This document shows positions 1 through 7,310 of a stretch of 7,442 nt of DNA, in pieces. Numbering within the stretch: position 1 is the first letter of the stretch; the number at the start of each line of letters is the position of its first letter. This DNA comes from DASRQK01 sp964401685 (lineage in GTDB: Bacteria > Bacteroidota > Bacteroidia > Sphingobacteriales > Sphingobacteriaceae): NCBI GenBank assembly GCA_964401685.1, contig CAYNZH010000062.1, positions 1-7,442 of the forward strand. The letters are read 5' to 3'. Under the pieces are notes generated by a model. That model saw only the letters and a program-made list of their open reading frames with translations, was not told the origin of the DNA and made no database searches. The translations under genes were made by a program, and so were the position numbers.

Positions 1-2226
1 GTACAAACGATTGTGGTTACATCCCTGGAGATCCAACCTCAAACCCATGTCGTTGATATAAAGGATGATTTTATCGAGCTGGATATGATCGTCAAACCCT
101 CCGAGGAAATCGAGCTTCAGGAAATAGTCATCGCCGGCCAAACTTCAAAACAAGAGATGGAAAAGAGCGGATTTGCAGTCCATGTTATCGATACGGAGGA
201 GGCTGCCATACGAAATCTTCACGTCAACGAGCTTCTCGACCAAGCGGTTGGCGTGCGGGTGCGTCAAAATGGAGGCCTGGGAGCACAGGTGGAGTACAAT
301 CTCAACGGAATGTCGGGCAGAGCGATAGGAATTTTCATAGACGGGGTTGATATAGCCACATACGGATCCTCCTTCAATCTGGGCAACATCCCTCCAGCGA
401 TGATAGAGCGAATAGAAGTCTACAAAGGCGTTCTGCCCGCACATCTTTCAGGGGACCTGCTGGGCGGTGCGATAAATCTGGTTTTGAAGAAGGATGTTTC
501 CCACAATTCCCTAAATGCTTCCGTTTCGTATGGGTCGTTTAACACCTGGCAGTCCGATATCAGTGGCACTTACCGCGGGGATAAAAGTGGATTGACCGTC
601 AAGGGCCACCTTTTTCACAAATATTCCGACAATGATTACGAGGTTTGGGGAAAATTTGCCCGAAATACCCTGCCAGACGGGACGCTCGAGCCGACCCGTG
701 CCCGGCGATTCTTTGACGCGTATAGGACACTTGGCGGCCGTTTGGAACTAGGGGTCACTGGGGTAGACTGGGCAGACAGACTCATGTTCAGCTACAATGC
801 ATCTACGGCGTACAATGAAATTCAGCACGGTCAGTACATGACCATTCCCTACATGGGTCGCTTTAGCCAGTCGGAGGCCCAAGTTTTTGGCTTAAATTTT
901 TCAAAAGGCAATTTCCTTCTCGATGGCTTGGACCTAAATATCAATGGATTTTACAGTGACAGAGGGCAATATTTGCAGGATACGGTCAGTTGGAATTACA
1001 ACTGGTCCGGGGAAAAAATGATAGGATTCCACGGATTGCCTTTGAAAACTGCCGGTGGCGCGCAGCAAGGGGCTCCGACCATGAACCACATCGAGCGCCA
1101 GATCCTCACCTCCCGGGCAGATATAGCGTACCGTTTTTCTCAGAACCAACGGCTTTCTTTTAATCACCTTTTTTACACAATAGATCGTCAGGACGAAGAT
1201 CAGATCCGTCATGTATTGGAAAGAGTCTATGCGAGCAGCAGTGATCTACGCAAACACGTGAGTGCCTTGGCCTACGAAGGCAGGTGGCTAGAGGACAAAT
1301 TAAAATCCAATTTTTTCGCAAAATATTATCAACAGCAAATGGAGATGATCTCTCCTCACCAACAGATCGTCGATGGGCAAGCGGTTTATGCTGAAGATAT
1401 TATCAGGGATAGAAAATCAGCATTAGGATACGGTCTTGCCCTTTCTCTGGACCTGCATCCCGAATGGACGCTGATCACTTCGGCCGAAAAGGCGGTTCGT
1501 ATGCCTGCGGAAAGCGAAGTTTTCGGTGGCCCCGCGGAAAATATTGTGGCCAATCCCAATCTGAGGCCCGAAATCAGTAAAAACCTCAATCTGGGGTTCC
1601 GTTGGAATGCGAAGGCATGGGGAAAACACCGGATTTTCCTGTCTGCGAGCGGATTTCTGAGAAATACCCAAGACAAAATCAGTCGAAAGGCGGAGACCCG
1701 CCTCATCAATGAGGCCGTTGAATTTGCCCCCTATGTCAATCTCGGTCTCGCACAGTCTGTTGGATTTGAAGGCGAATTGCATTATACCTTGAACCGGAAT
1801 TTCACCGCCCAGCTAAGCGTATCCCGGTTCAATGCACTTTTCAAACAGGAATTTGACCCAGAGACCGGCCTCCGCCTGGATAGTTACTACAATAAGCAGT
1901 TGCCCAATGAACCTTTTTTTACCATGAACACTCAGGTACATTATGCGTTTCAAAACGTGTTTCAAAAGTTTTCCACGCTCAATCTGTATTATCATTTAGG
2001 GTACGTGGACCCTTTCAAAACCATTTGGATAGACTCCCCTAACCACACCACGCCTCGGCAAATTGCTCAAGATCTGGGAGCGAGCTACCGCTTTCCTAAT
2101 CATCGGGTTATTGCGAGTTTCGATGTCAAAAACCTGCTAAACGCAGAGATTTACGACAACTTTGCGGTTCAGAAACCGGGACGGGCGTTCTATTTTAAAC
2201 TGAATTTTCTAATCAATAACTTCTAA
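1..2226 (+). CDS. TonB-dependent outer-membrane receptor, 5' end outside the window
   Basis: Outer-membrane active transporter that imports a bound ligand using TonB/ExbBD energy. The frame is open from base 1 (VQTIVVTSLEI...), so the GTG at 13 is an internal valine codon and the true start, signal peptide and most of an N-terminal carboxypeptidase-like domain lie upstream. Of 741 visible codons, about 1-35 are the end of that beta-sandwich. Residues ELQEIVIAG (about 38-46) look like the usual domain end plus TonB-box region. About 50-164 is the plug, with FIDG and NIPPAMIERIEVYKG followed by LLGGAINLV. The rest is a beta-barrel ending PGRAFYFKLNFLINNF, with the terminal aromatic typical of barrel proteins. 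Plug and barrel are intact, with no frameshift. A lipoprotein gene follows after 22 bp and is probably co-transcribed. An iron-siderophore or haem ligand is inferred only from that partner; the sequence itself does not give the substrate. Confidence 0.93.
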   Translation, partial: VQTIVVTSLEIQPQTHVVDIKDDFIELDMIVKPSEEIELQEIVIAGQTSKQEMEKSGFAVHVIDTEEAAIRNLHVNELLDQAVGVRVRQNGGLGAQVEYNLNGMSGRAIGIFIDGVDIATYGSSFNLGNIPPAMIERIEVYKGVLPAHLSGDLLGGAINLVLKKDVSHNSLNASVSYGSFNTWQSDISGTYRGDKSGLTVKGHLFHKYSDNDYEVWGKFARNTLPDGTLEPTRARRFFDAYRTLGGRLELGVTGVDWADRLMFSYNASTAYNEIQHGQYMTIPYMGRFSQSEAQVFGLNFSKGNFLLDGLDLNINGFYSDRGQYLQDTVSWNYNWSGEKMIGFHGLPLKTAGGAQQGAPTMNHIERQILTSRADIAYRFSQNQRLSFNHLFYTIDRQDEDQIRHVLERVYASSSDLRKHVSALAYEGRWLEDKLKSNFFAKYYQQQMEMISPHQQIVDGQAVYAEDIIRDRKSALGYGLALSLDLHPEWTLITSAEKAVRMPAESEVFGGPAENIVANPNLRPEISKNLNLGFRWNAKAWGKHRIFLSASGFLRNTQDKISRKAETRLINEAVEFAPYVNLGLAQSVGFEGELHYTLNRNFTAQLSVSRFNALFKQEFDPETGLRLDSYYNKQLPNEPFFTMNTQVHYAFQNVFQKFSTLNLYYHLGYVDPFKTIWIDSPNHTTPRQIAQDLGASYRFPNHRVIASFDVKNLLNAEIYDNFAVQKPGRAFYFKLNFLINNF

Positions 2227-2248
2227 TCATCATAATAATAAAAATACC

Positions 2249-3280
2249 ATGAACATTAACGCATCAAAATCAGGATTACTTGGAATGGCGCTCCTGGCCT
2301 GCACGGTCTTTGGCTGTAGCAAAAGTGACGATGGACCAGAAAGCTCGACGCCTCCCGGCAGTGAAAATCAGCGTTGGATTACCGTGGCTGGCGCGTTGAT
2401 GGAATCTGAACCCGGCGATGGGAACGGAGGGATGATGGTGTATAGCGTGACCTTGGACGAAGCAAAAAATCCGGATTTCTCCATAGATGTTTTTGGCCAG
2501 GGCGTAGATGTTAAATCCAGCCGAACGGCCCGCTTGCAAGTCTCTGAAGACGGGCGATTTCTCTTCAATATACAGTATTCTGGCGCTGACGGTGGCATAT
2601 TTAACAAATACAGCGTCAAAGGTGGGAGAGAACTGAAATCCGTAGGCTCTCAGGTCAATGCGGCTCCCTACGTGGGGACGTCCCCTCGCTGGGCCAAGGT
2701 TAGTGAAAACGCGGGTNNNNNNNNNNNNNNNNNNNNNNNNNNNNNNNNNNNNNNNNNNNNNNNNNNNNNNNNNNNNNNNNNNNNNNNNNNNNNNNNNNNN
2801 NNNNNNNNNNNNNNNNCGGACGGCAACATGTACCAAGGCACCCACCGCGAATTGCCTGGCACCGGCGGCTCCCACCTTCTGAAGATCGATCAGCAAAATC
2901 AATACGACAATTCCTATGTATTCAGCCTGGACGCTGCCCTTGGGGTCACGGATTCTTATATAGAGAGCTGGAAATACGCAGGGGAGGGAATCGCCTACGT
3001 CATCTATAGTCTGGTAGCCGACGGTGTTCGCTCAGGCGGATATATCGCCCAGATCGACCTGAACAACCGGACCGCGAGAAAGATTAGCCTTCCGGGCGAA
3101 AGTAACTTGGATTTTGGCCAATATCAAGGAATAGCAGTCGTGGGTAAAGAAGTGTTTATCGCAGTCACGGAGGTCAGCAAAGATGGAAATATTTATATTT
3201 TCAATCGTGAAACCAGTGAAGTTACTTTGGGCGCAAAACTGATCAACAAAGCCGGTAATCGGTACATCGGCGTGTACTGA
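2249..3280 (+). CDS. Surface-type lipoprotein, DUF4374-like, interrupted by an assembly gap
   Basis: Predicted outer-membrane lipoprotein and likely accessory to the upstream receptor. The N-terminus has a lysine, a hydrophobic stretch and lipobox VFGC with Cys23 as the lipidated residue. SKSDD directly after it resembles the acidic export signal that takes Bacteroidota lipoproteins to the cell surface. The remainder alternates short beta-strands and turns (for example YSVTLDEA, DGRFLFNIQYSG, GGYIAQIDLNN, GNIYIFNRETSEV), which suggests a beta-propeller. This layout, the length and the position behind a TonB-dependent receptor fit DUF4374 proteins, which are common beside iron-uptake receptors; I call this by resemblance, not by a search. 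Codons 157-190 are N, and the flanks are in the same frame if the gap really is 100 bases. The spacer from the receptor is AT-rich with no Shine-Dalgarno, as is usual in this phylum. The ligand role is inference; another propeller lipoprotein family is possible. Confidence 0.75.
   Translation: MNINASKSGLLGMALLACTVFGCSKSDDGPESSTPPGSENQRWITVAGALMESEPGDGNGGMMVYSVTLDEAKNPDFSIDVFGQGVDVKSSRTARLQVSEDGRFLFNIQYSGADGGIFNKYSVKGGRELKSVGSQVNAAPYVGTSPRWAKVSENAGXXXXXXXXXXXXXXXXXXXXXXXXXXXXXXXXXXDGNMYQGTHRELPGTGGSHLLKIDQQNQYDNSYVFSLDAALGVTDSYIESWKYAGEGIAYVIYSLVADGVRSGGYIAQIDLNNRTARKISLPGESNLDFGQYQGIAVVGKEVFIAVTEVSKDGNIYIFNRETSEVTLGAKLINKAGNRYIGVY
2717..2816. other. Assembly gap of exactly 100 N
   Basis: One hundred consecutive N lie inside the lipoprotein gene. 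One hundred is a conventional placeholder for a gap of unknown length, so the true distance between the flanks may differ. Coding frame is retained across it at face value, which would happen by chance one time in three. Any reading frame crossing this stretch is partly undefined. Confidence 0.98.
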
Positions 3281-3307
3281 TCCCGGGACATTCTCCTAAA
3301 ATTTTTG

Positions 3308-3315
3308 TAAATTTG
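3308..3315 (+). promoter_or_regulatory. Candidate Bacteroidota -7 element for the M3 peptidase gene
   Basis: TAAATTTG matches the phylum's TAnnTTTG -7 consensus and ends 29 bases before the chosen ATG at 3345, which would give a leader of roughly 23 bases. No good TTG is seen at the -33 distance; around 3285-3290 the sequence is GGGACA. The promoter is therefore only half supported. It would give the peptidase a transcript separate from the receptor and lipoprotein genes. Confidence 0.45.
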
Positions 3316-3344
3316 GAGATTGGTTGTCCATTTTTAAAAACAAT

Positions 3345-5390
3345 ATGACGAATAATCCCTTATTGGAAACGTTTGACGGCCCTTTTGGGGCCGTTCCTTT
3401 CGATAGTATAGAGACTGCTCATTTCAAGCCAGCGATCTACGAATTGATTCGTGAGGCGAAAGCAGAAATCGATCACATTACGACCCAGCAGGAGCCTGCT
3501 GATTTTGAGAATACCATTGCTGCGATGGAAAAAGCGGGAAGGCAGCTGGATCGGGTATCCACTGCTTTTTTTAATCTGGATGCCGCTGAAACCAATGATG
3601 AAATACAAGCACTTGCACAGGAACTGTCGCCAGTTCTCGCCGAGTATAGCAATGACATTATGCTCAACGAAGCACTGTTTGCACGGGTGAATGAGGTATT
3701 TGACCAAGCAAAATCCCGTTCCTTGCTGCTGACCGCAGAGCAAATGCGCTTACTTGAAAAGGTGCATAAGGGATTTACGCGAAATGGTGCTTTATTGTCC
3801 CCCGATGATAAGGAAACGCTGAGAGCCATTGACAAAGACTTATCGACCTTGACAACAAAGTTTTCCCAGAATGTACTGCAAGAAACGAACGACTATTACC
3901 TCCAGGTGCGGGAAGAGAAACAGCTGGATGGACTGCCGGCCTCCATTCGTGAAGCTGCACGTAAGGAAGCTGAACAGAGACAGGTGGACGGATGGGTTTT
4001 TACCTTGCATTTCCCCAGTTATGTGCCTTTTATGAAATACGCATCACAACGAGAATTGCGCAAGGAGCTGTATTTCGCGTTTGCTACTCGAGCTTTCAAG
4101 GACAACCCATATAACAACGAAGAAATCGTGCGCAGAATCGTCGATTTGAAGCGCGAGCGCGCTAGGCTTTTGGGATTTGAATCTCACGCCGACTTTGTAC
4201 TTGCAGAACGCATGGCCTCTTCGACGCGCACGGTTCAGGATTTTTTGCAAGATCTTTTGGAAAGGGCAAAGCCTCATGCGGAAAAGGAGGTCATGAGTTT
4301 GAAAGCGCTTGCCGCCGAGGACGGAATCAGCGAAATGATGCCCTACGATCACAGCTACTATGCGGAAAAGCTTCGGGAATCCCGATTCAGTATTTCCGAA
4401 GAAACGCTCAAGCCTTATTTTCCGCTGAAAAATGTGCTGGATGCGGCTTTTGAACTCGCTGGTCGTCTATTTGGGCTTAATTTTAAAATTCGAGACGACA
4501 TCCCTGTTTACCACGATGAGGTCCAGGTCTACGAAGTCACCGAGGGAATGCAGCATAAGGGATTGTTGTATACCGATTGGCATCCCAGGGAGGGTAAGCG
4601 TGCAGGCGCGTGGATGACAGCTTTCCGTGGACAATACCAAGATGGAAGTGACAATATCAGGCCGCACATTTCCATAGTGTGCAATTTTGCGCGACCACTC
4701 GCAGACACCCCTTCGCTGTTGACTTTCGACGAAGTTACCACTCTTTTTCATGAGTTCGGGCACGCCTTGCATGGAATTTTGGCAGATACGACCTTTGAAA
4801 GTCTCTCAGGGACAAATGTTTATTGGGATTTTGTGGAGCTCCCGTCTCAATTTATGGAAAACTACTGCTATGAAAGAGATTTCCTCCAGACTTTTGCCCG
4901 TCACTACCAGACTAACGACCCATTGCCAGATGAGGAAATTGACAAAATTGTAGCATCCGCCAACTTTATGGAAGGCTACCAGACGTTGAGGCAACTTGGT
5001 TTTGGGCTGCTCGATATGGCCTATCATTCAGGCCAATTAGACGAAAGTTCGATCGAAGATTTCGAAAAAAGGATTACCAAAGACACACAACTTTACCCGA
5101 CCTTGAAAGGAACCGTTCAAAGCACGTCCTTTTCCCATATATTCGCGGGCGGTTACGCTGCCGGCTATTATTCCTACAAATGGGCCGAGGTGTTGGATGC
5201 CGATGCTTTTGCATATTTCAAGGAGAACGGAATTTTCGACCCAAAAACAGCCGGCAAATTTAAGACTTTGCTCAGCCTCGGAGGAACCGTTGATCCCATG
5301 GAACTTTATGTACAATTTAGGGGAAGAAAACCCGAGCCGACGGCGCTGTTGAAGCGGGCAGGTCTGAACTCGCCTGCAGAAACCACTTAG
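3345..5390 (+). CDS. dcp: M3 family zinc metallopeptidase (dipeptidyl carboxypeptidase / oligopeptidase A type)
   Basis: Cytoplasmic zinc peptidase that trims short peptides in protein turnover. It has no signal peptide. The zinc site is complete: HEFGH at residues 469-473 and the third ligand Glu498 in WDFVELPSQ, 25 residues after the second His, the spacing seen in thimet oligopeptidase. The substrate-binding motif HIFAGGYAAGYYSY begins at His598 with Tyr604 and Tyr611. Residues of about 1-220 are the helical N-terminal part and about 225-675 the catalytic domain. At 681 residues it matches E. coli Dcp in length, and the C-terminal motif is close to Dcp's HIFGGGYAAGYYAY. I chose ATG 3345 over an in-frame TTG at 3324 because MTNNPLLETF aligns with usual family starts and the TTG lies at or near the predicted transcription start. 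Dipeptidyl carboxypeptidase versus oligopeptidase A specificity cannot be settled by reading. Confidence 0.93.
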   Translation: MTNNPLLETFDGPFGAVPFDSIETAHFKPAIYELIREAKAEIDHITTQQEPADFENTIAAMEKAGRQLDRVSTAFFNLDAAETNDEIQALAQELSPVLAEYSNDIMLNEALFARVNEVFDQAKSRSLLLTAEQMRLLEKVHKGFTRNGALLSPDDKETLRAIDKDLSTLTTKFSQNVLQETNDYYLQVREEKQLDGLPASIREAARKEAEQRQVDGWVFTLHFPSYVPFMKYASQRELRKELYFAFATRAFKDNPYNNEEIVRRIVDLKRERARLLGFESHADFVLAERMASSTRTVQDFLQDLLERAKPHAEKEVMSLKALAAEDGISEMMPYDHSYYAEKLRESRFSISEETLKPYFPLKNVLDAAFELAGRLFGLNFKIRDDIPVYHDEVQVYEVTEGMQHKGLLYTDWHPREGKRAGAWMTAFRGQYQDGSDNIRPHISIVCNFARPLADTPSLLTFDEVTTLFHEFGHALHGILADTTFESLSGTNVYWDFVELPSQFMENYCYERDFLQTFARHYQTNDPLPDEEIDKIVASANFMEGYQTLRQLGFGLLDMAYHSGQLDESSIEDFEKRITKDTQLYPTLKGTVQSTSFSHIFAGGYAAGYYSYKWAEVLDADAFAYFKENGIFDPKTAGKFKTLLSLGGTVDPMELYVQFRGRKPEPTALLKRAGLNSPAETT

Positions 5391-5395
5391 TCTTG

Positions 5396-6259
5396 TCAAT
5401 AGGTCGGAGTGAGGATTTCTAAGGGAAATTCAATGCCCAATCGAATCTGCTGGTAAGGAAAGTGCCTTATCCCATATTGGTATTGAATGAAAGCAGCGCC
5501 TGAAACCCAGTTTGCTATGATTTTGGACGTATAAGCCAGCGGCTTATTGCCGTAGTTTTCTCGTCGGTTGATCCAGCCGCTGTACCCAGCCAGCGTATTT
5601 TCCCAGGCTAGGCTTTGATTTTTGATGATCAGCTTCGCGCCATACATAAGCGCGTCGTCCTGGACATTAAGGCCAGGAGTCTGCACGTCCCAGGAATAAA
5701 ATCCGACGTTGCCGACCAGCCTCAGGCTTGCTGCGGAGTTGATCGGAAAGCTCTTTCCTACTTCTGCGTCGAAATAGTAGCCAGCCGTATTGAAGTATCG
5801 CCGGTTTTTAAATTGGGATCCTGAGGCGGTTTTCAACGTGATATTCAGCACCATTGCAGGGGTAAAACTTCGCTCTTTCAGCAAAAGAAAGCGACTTTGC
5901 ACATAGACGTCACCAAATGCCCGTCCACTGTTCGCCTTCATGCCCCTCACCTCGCGGACGCTGTCCGAAACCTGAAAGGATTCCGCAGACATCCAAGCTT
6001 TTATGGAAACCCTTTCTTTAATGACCGGAACTTCCACTTTTAGATAAGCTGTTTTTGTCTTGTCACCCTGACCGAAATAATAGTCGCCCATAAGAGCCAG
6101 ACGTGTAGTCGAGGGGATGCTCGCATCGGTAAACAGCGGAATAGGGTTTGCATTAGGCCCAAACCAGTTGGTGGTATGATGGATCAGGTTTTGCGCGTGG
6201 CTAATTGTAAACATGAAAACAAACAGCAAGGGAAGAAAGCAAGTCAGCAGCGTTTTCAT
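5396..6259 (-). CDS. Small outer-membrane beta-barrel protein, conserved Bacteroidota family of unknown function
   Basis: A 287-residue exported protein. MKTLLTCFLPLLFVFMFTIS is a classic signal peptide, with likely cleavage after SHA (residue 22) before Gln23. The mature part opens with NLIHHTTNWFGPNANPIP, then amphipathic strands with many aromatic and glycine residues (LALMGDYYFGQG, FGDVYVQSRFLLL, GYYFDAEVGKSF, FIQYQYGIRHFPYQQIRLGIEF). It ends in Tyr, consistent with a beta-barrel. I recall similar proteins across Bacteroidota, carrying the NWFGPN, LKTASGS and RRYF.T.GYYFD motifs, annotated as hypothetical or loosely as transporter; no function is established and I assign none. The frame stays open 22 codons upstream to 6325, but that extension would cross the candidate promoter and hide the signal peptide, so ATG at 6259 is preferred. 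It ends 5 bases from the convergent peptidase gene and is divergent from the thioredoxin lipoprotein gene. Confidence 0.85.
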   Translation of the reverse strand: MKTLLTCFLPLLFVFMFTISHAQNLIHHTTNWFGPNANPIPLFTDASIPSTTRLALMGDYYFGQGDKTKTAYLKVEVPVIKERVSIKAWMSAESFQVSDSVREVRGMKANSGRAFGDVYVQSRFLLLKERSFTPAMVLNITLKTASGSQFKNRRYFNTAGYYFDAEVGKSFPINSAASLRLVGNVGFYSWDVQTPGLNVQDDALMYGAKLIIKNQSLAWENTLAGYSGWINRRENYGNKPLAYTSKIIANWVSGAAFIQYQYGIRHFPYQQIRLGIEFPLEILTPTY

Positions 6260-6287
6260 GAGGGTGTTTATTCGGTTTTCTCGGCGG

Positions 6288-6295
6288 CAAATATA
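6288..6295 (-). promoter_or_regulatory. Candidate -7 element for the minus-strand beta-barrel gene
   Basis: Read on the minus strand the bases are TATATTTG followed by C, a full match to the Bacteroidota TAnnTTTGY element. It lies 28 bases before the ATG at 6259. A clear TTG at the -33 distance is not seen; the nearest minus-strand TTG is about 27 bases upstream, inside the inverted repeat. Its place directly before the signal-peptide ATG supports that start codon. Confidence 0.55.
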
Positions 6296-6312
6296 ACTAA
6301 ATCCGTCGAAAA

Positions 6313-6326
6313 CTTGGAAATCCAAG
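6313..6326. promoter_or_regulatory. Inverted repeat between divergent promoters, possible operator
   Basis: CTTGGA-AA-TCCAAG is a perfect 6-bp-arm palindrome with a 2-base centre. It lies between the two oppositely facing TAnnTTTG elements, 17 bases from one and 24 from the other by centre-to-edge distance. It overlaps the TTG used as the -33 element of the plus-strand promoter. That is where a dimeric regulator controlling both genes could bind. A repeat this short can occur by chance in 130 bases, and no regulator gene is visible in the window. Confidence 0.35.
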
Positions 6327-6344
6327 CGGTTTTTATTATCTTTG
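6314..6344 (+). promoter_or_regulatory. Candidate Bacteroidota promoter (-33 TTG, -7 TATCTTTG) for the TlpA-like gene
   Basis: TTG at 6314-6316, then 20 bases, then TATCTTTG at 6337-6344, matching TAnnTTTG. This is the best -33/-7 pair in the window, with the spacing expected for the primary sigma factor of Bacteroidota. Transcription would begin around 6350, giving a leader of about 40 AT-rich bases before ATG 6390 with no purine-rich ribosome binding site. Confidence 0.6.
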
Positions 6345-6389
6345 AAAGAGAGGGCGATCTATACACATTAATAATATTCAACGAAATTG

Positions 6390-7298
6390 ATGACGATTTT
6401 ATATAAAACCGCAGCATTTGCGGCGCTGATGCTATCTTCCTGCGGAAATCCAACCGCGAATGGAGAAGTTCAAAGTGATACAAAAAAGACAGAACTAGAT
6501 AACAAAGAGGTTTCAGCTGATTCAACAGGGGTTAAGCTTGCACAATTCAATGTACTCCAAGAAGAAATTGACCAGGACTTCGCGGTTCTTCAGAAAGAAT
6601 TCGAAACCCGGGTCAGCAAGGGGGAAGATGTGGACGTCGTTCAGAACGATATGATGAACAAGCAAAGCGAGTTTATCGAGGCTGCGGGCCGGAAAGTTTT
6701 TGCATTTTCCCGCGAGAATGAGGCAAATCTCGCAGGTTACTATGGGTACTTGCTTTTATTCAACCTCGATTTCGAAGGCTATGAAAAGGAAATTATTGCC
6801 TATGGCGAGAAGGCCAAATCGCATTTTCCAGATAACCAATCCGTCCAAGACTTTGCAGATCATTTGCTTAAGCTAAAACCGCTGAGCATAGGAGGGGTTG
6901 CGCCTGACTTTGAGTCGACTACGCCAGAAGGTGAGAAGGTGAAGCTTTCGGATCTGAGAGGCCAGTATGTGTTGTTGGATTTCTGGGCTGCCTGGTGTGC
7001 ACCCTGCAGGCAGGAAAATCCCAATATTGTCGCCCAATACCATGCTTACAAGGACAAGGGCTTTACAGTGTTGGGTGTTTCGCTGGACCAGACGCGGGAA
7101 GCATGGCTAAAGGGTATAGAAACGGATAACCTTGTGTGGACCCAGGTATCTGACTTACAATTTTGGAACAGTCCGGCTGCGCAATTGTACAATATTAATG
7201 CTATCCCCGCTTCGTTTATGATCTCGCCTGAAGGGGTTATCGTAGGTAAAAATCTCCGAGGTCCTGCGCTCAAAGCATTTTTGGAGGAAACACTGTAA
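6390..7298 (+). CDS. TlpA-family thioredoxin-like lipoprotein
   Basis: Membrane-anchored thiol-disulphide oxidoreductase facing the periplasm. The N-terminus has a short hydrophobic segment and lipobox LSSC with Cys18 lipidated. GNPTANG follows with no acidic pair, so retention on the periplasmic face is more likely than surface export. Residues of about 30-160 form a helical, charged N-terminal region with no motif I recognise. From about 168 (GGVAPDFESTTPEG) to 302 is a redoxin/TlpA domain with LLDFWAAW, active site Trp202-Cys203-Ala204-Pro205-Cys206, and cis-proline Pro273 in INAIPASF. All catalytic elements are present. The start is ATG 6390; a TTG directly before it at 6387 is less likely. 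The family reduces disulphides in exported proteins, in some cases apocytochromes; the target here is unknown. It has its own promoter, is divergent from the beta-barrel gene and convergent with a probable cytochrome c peroxidase gene. Confidence 0.93.
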   Translation: MTILYKTAAFAALMLSSCGNPTANGEVQSDTKKTELDNKEVSADSTGVKLAQFNVLQEEIDQDFAVLQKEFETRVSKGEDVDVVQNDMMNKQSEFIEAAGRKVFAFSRENEANLAGYYGYLLLFNLDFEGYEKEIIAYGEKAKSHFPDNQSVQDFADHLLKLKPLSIGGVAPDFESTTPEGEKVKLSDLRGQYVLLDFWAAWCAPCRQENPNIVAQYHAYKDKGFTVLGVSLDQTREAWLKGIETDNLVWTQVSDLQFWNSPAAQLYNINAIPASFMISPEGVIVGKNLRGPALKAFLEETL

Positions 7299-7310
7299 GC
7301 TTTTGAGGCC

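Noticed and set aside
1386..1782. Two overlapping minus-strand open frames of 107 and 119 codons
   Set aside because: They lie wholly inside the receptor gene, have no recognisable domain or promoter, and the plus frame carries clear receptor motifs.
2276..2902. A 208-codon minus-strand open frame across the N block
   Set aside because: It is kept open only because N codons cannot be stops; it mirrors the lipoprotein gene and shows no protein family features.
3281..3288. TCCCGGGA palindrome just after the lipoprotein stop codon
   Set aside because: An 8-base palindrome without loop or T tract is too short to call a terminator or operator.
3473..3835. Minus-strand open frame of 120 codons inside the peptidase gene
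   Set aside because: It is antisense to a conserved peptidase, low-complexity serine-rich, and has no start context.
5037..5399. Minus-strand open frame of 120 codons at the end of the peptidase gene
   Set aside because: It lies antisense to the HIFAGGYAAGYY region of the peptidase, whose conservation explains the sequence.
6260..6325. Longer N-terminus for the beta-barrel protein (22 extra codons)
   Set aside because: It would cover the TATATTTG promoter and bury the signal peptide.
6176..6525. Short open frames on both strands across the divergent intergenic region
   Set aside because: They overlap the starts of two well-supported genes and contain the promoters; no family features.
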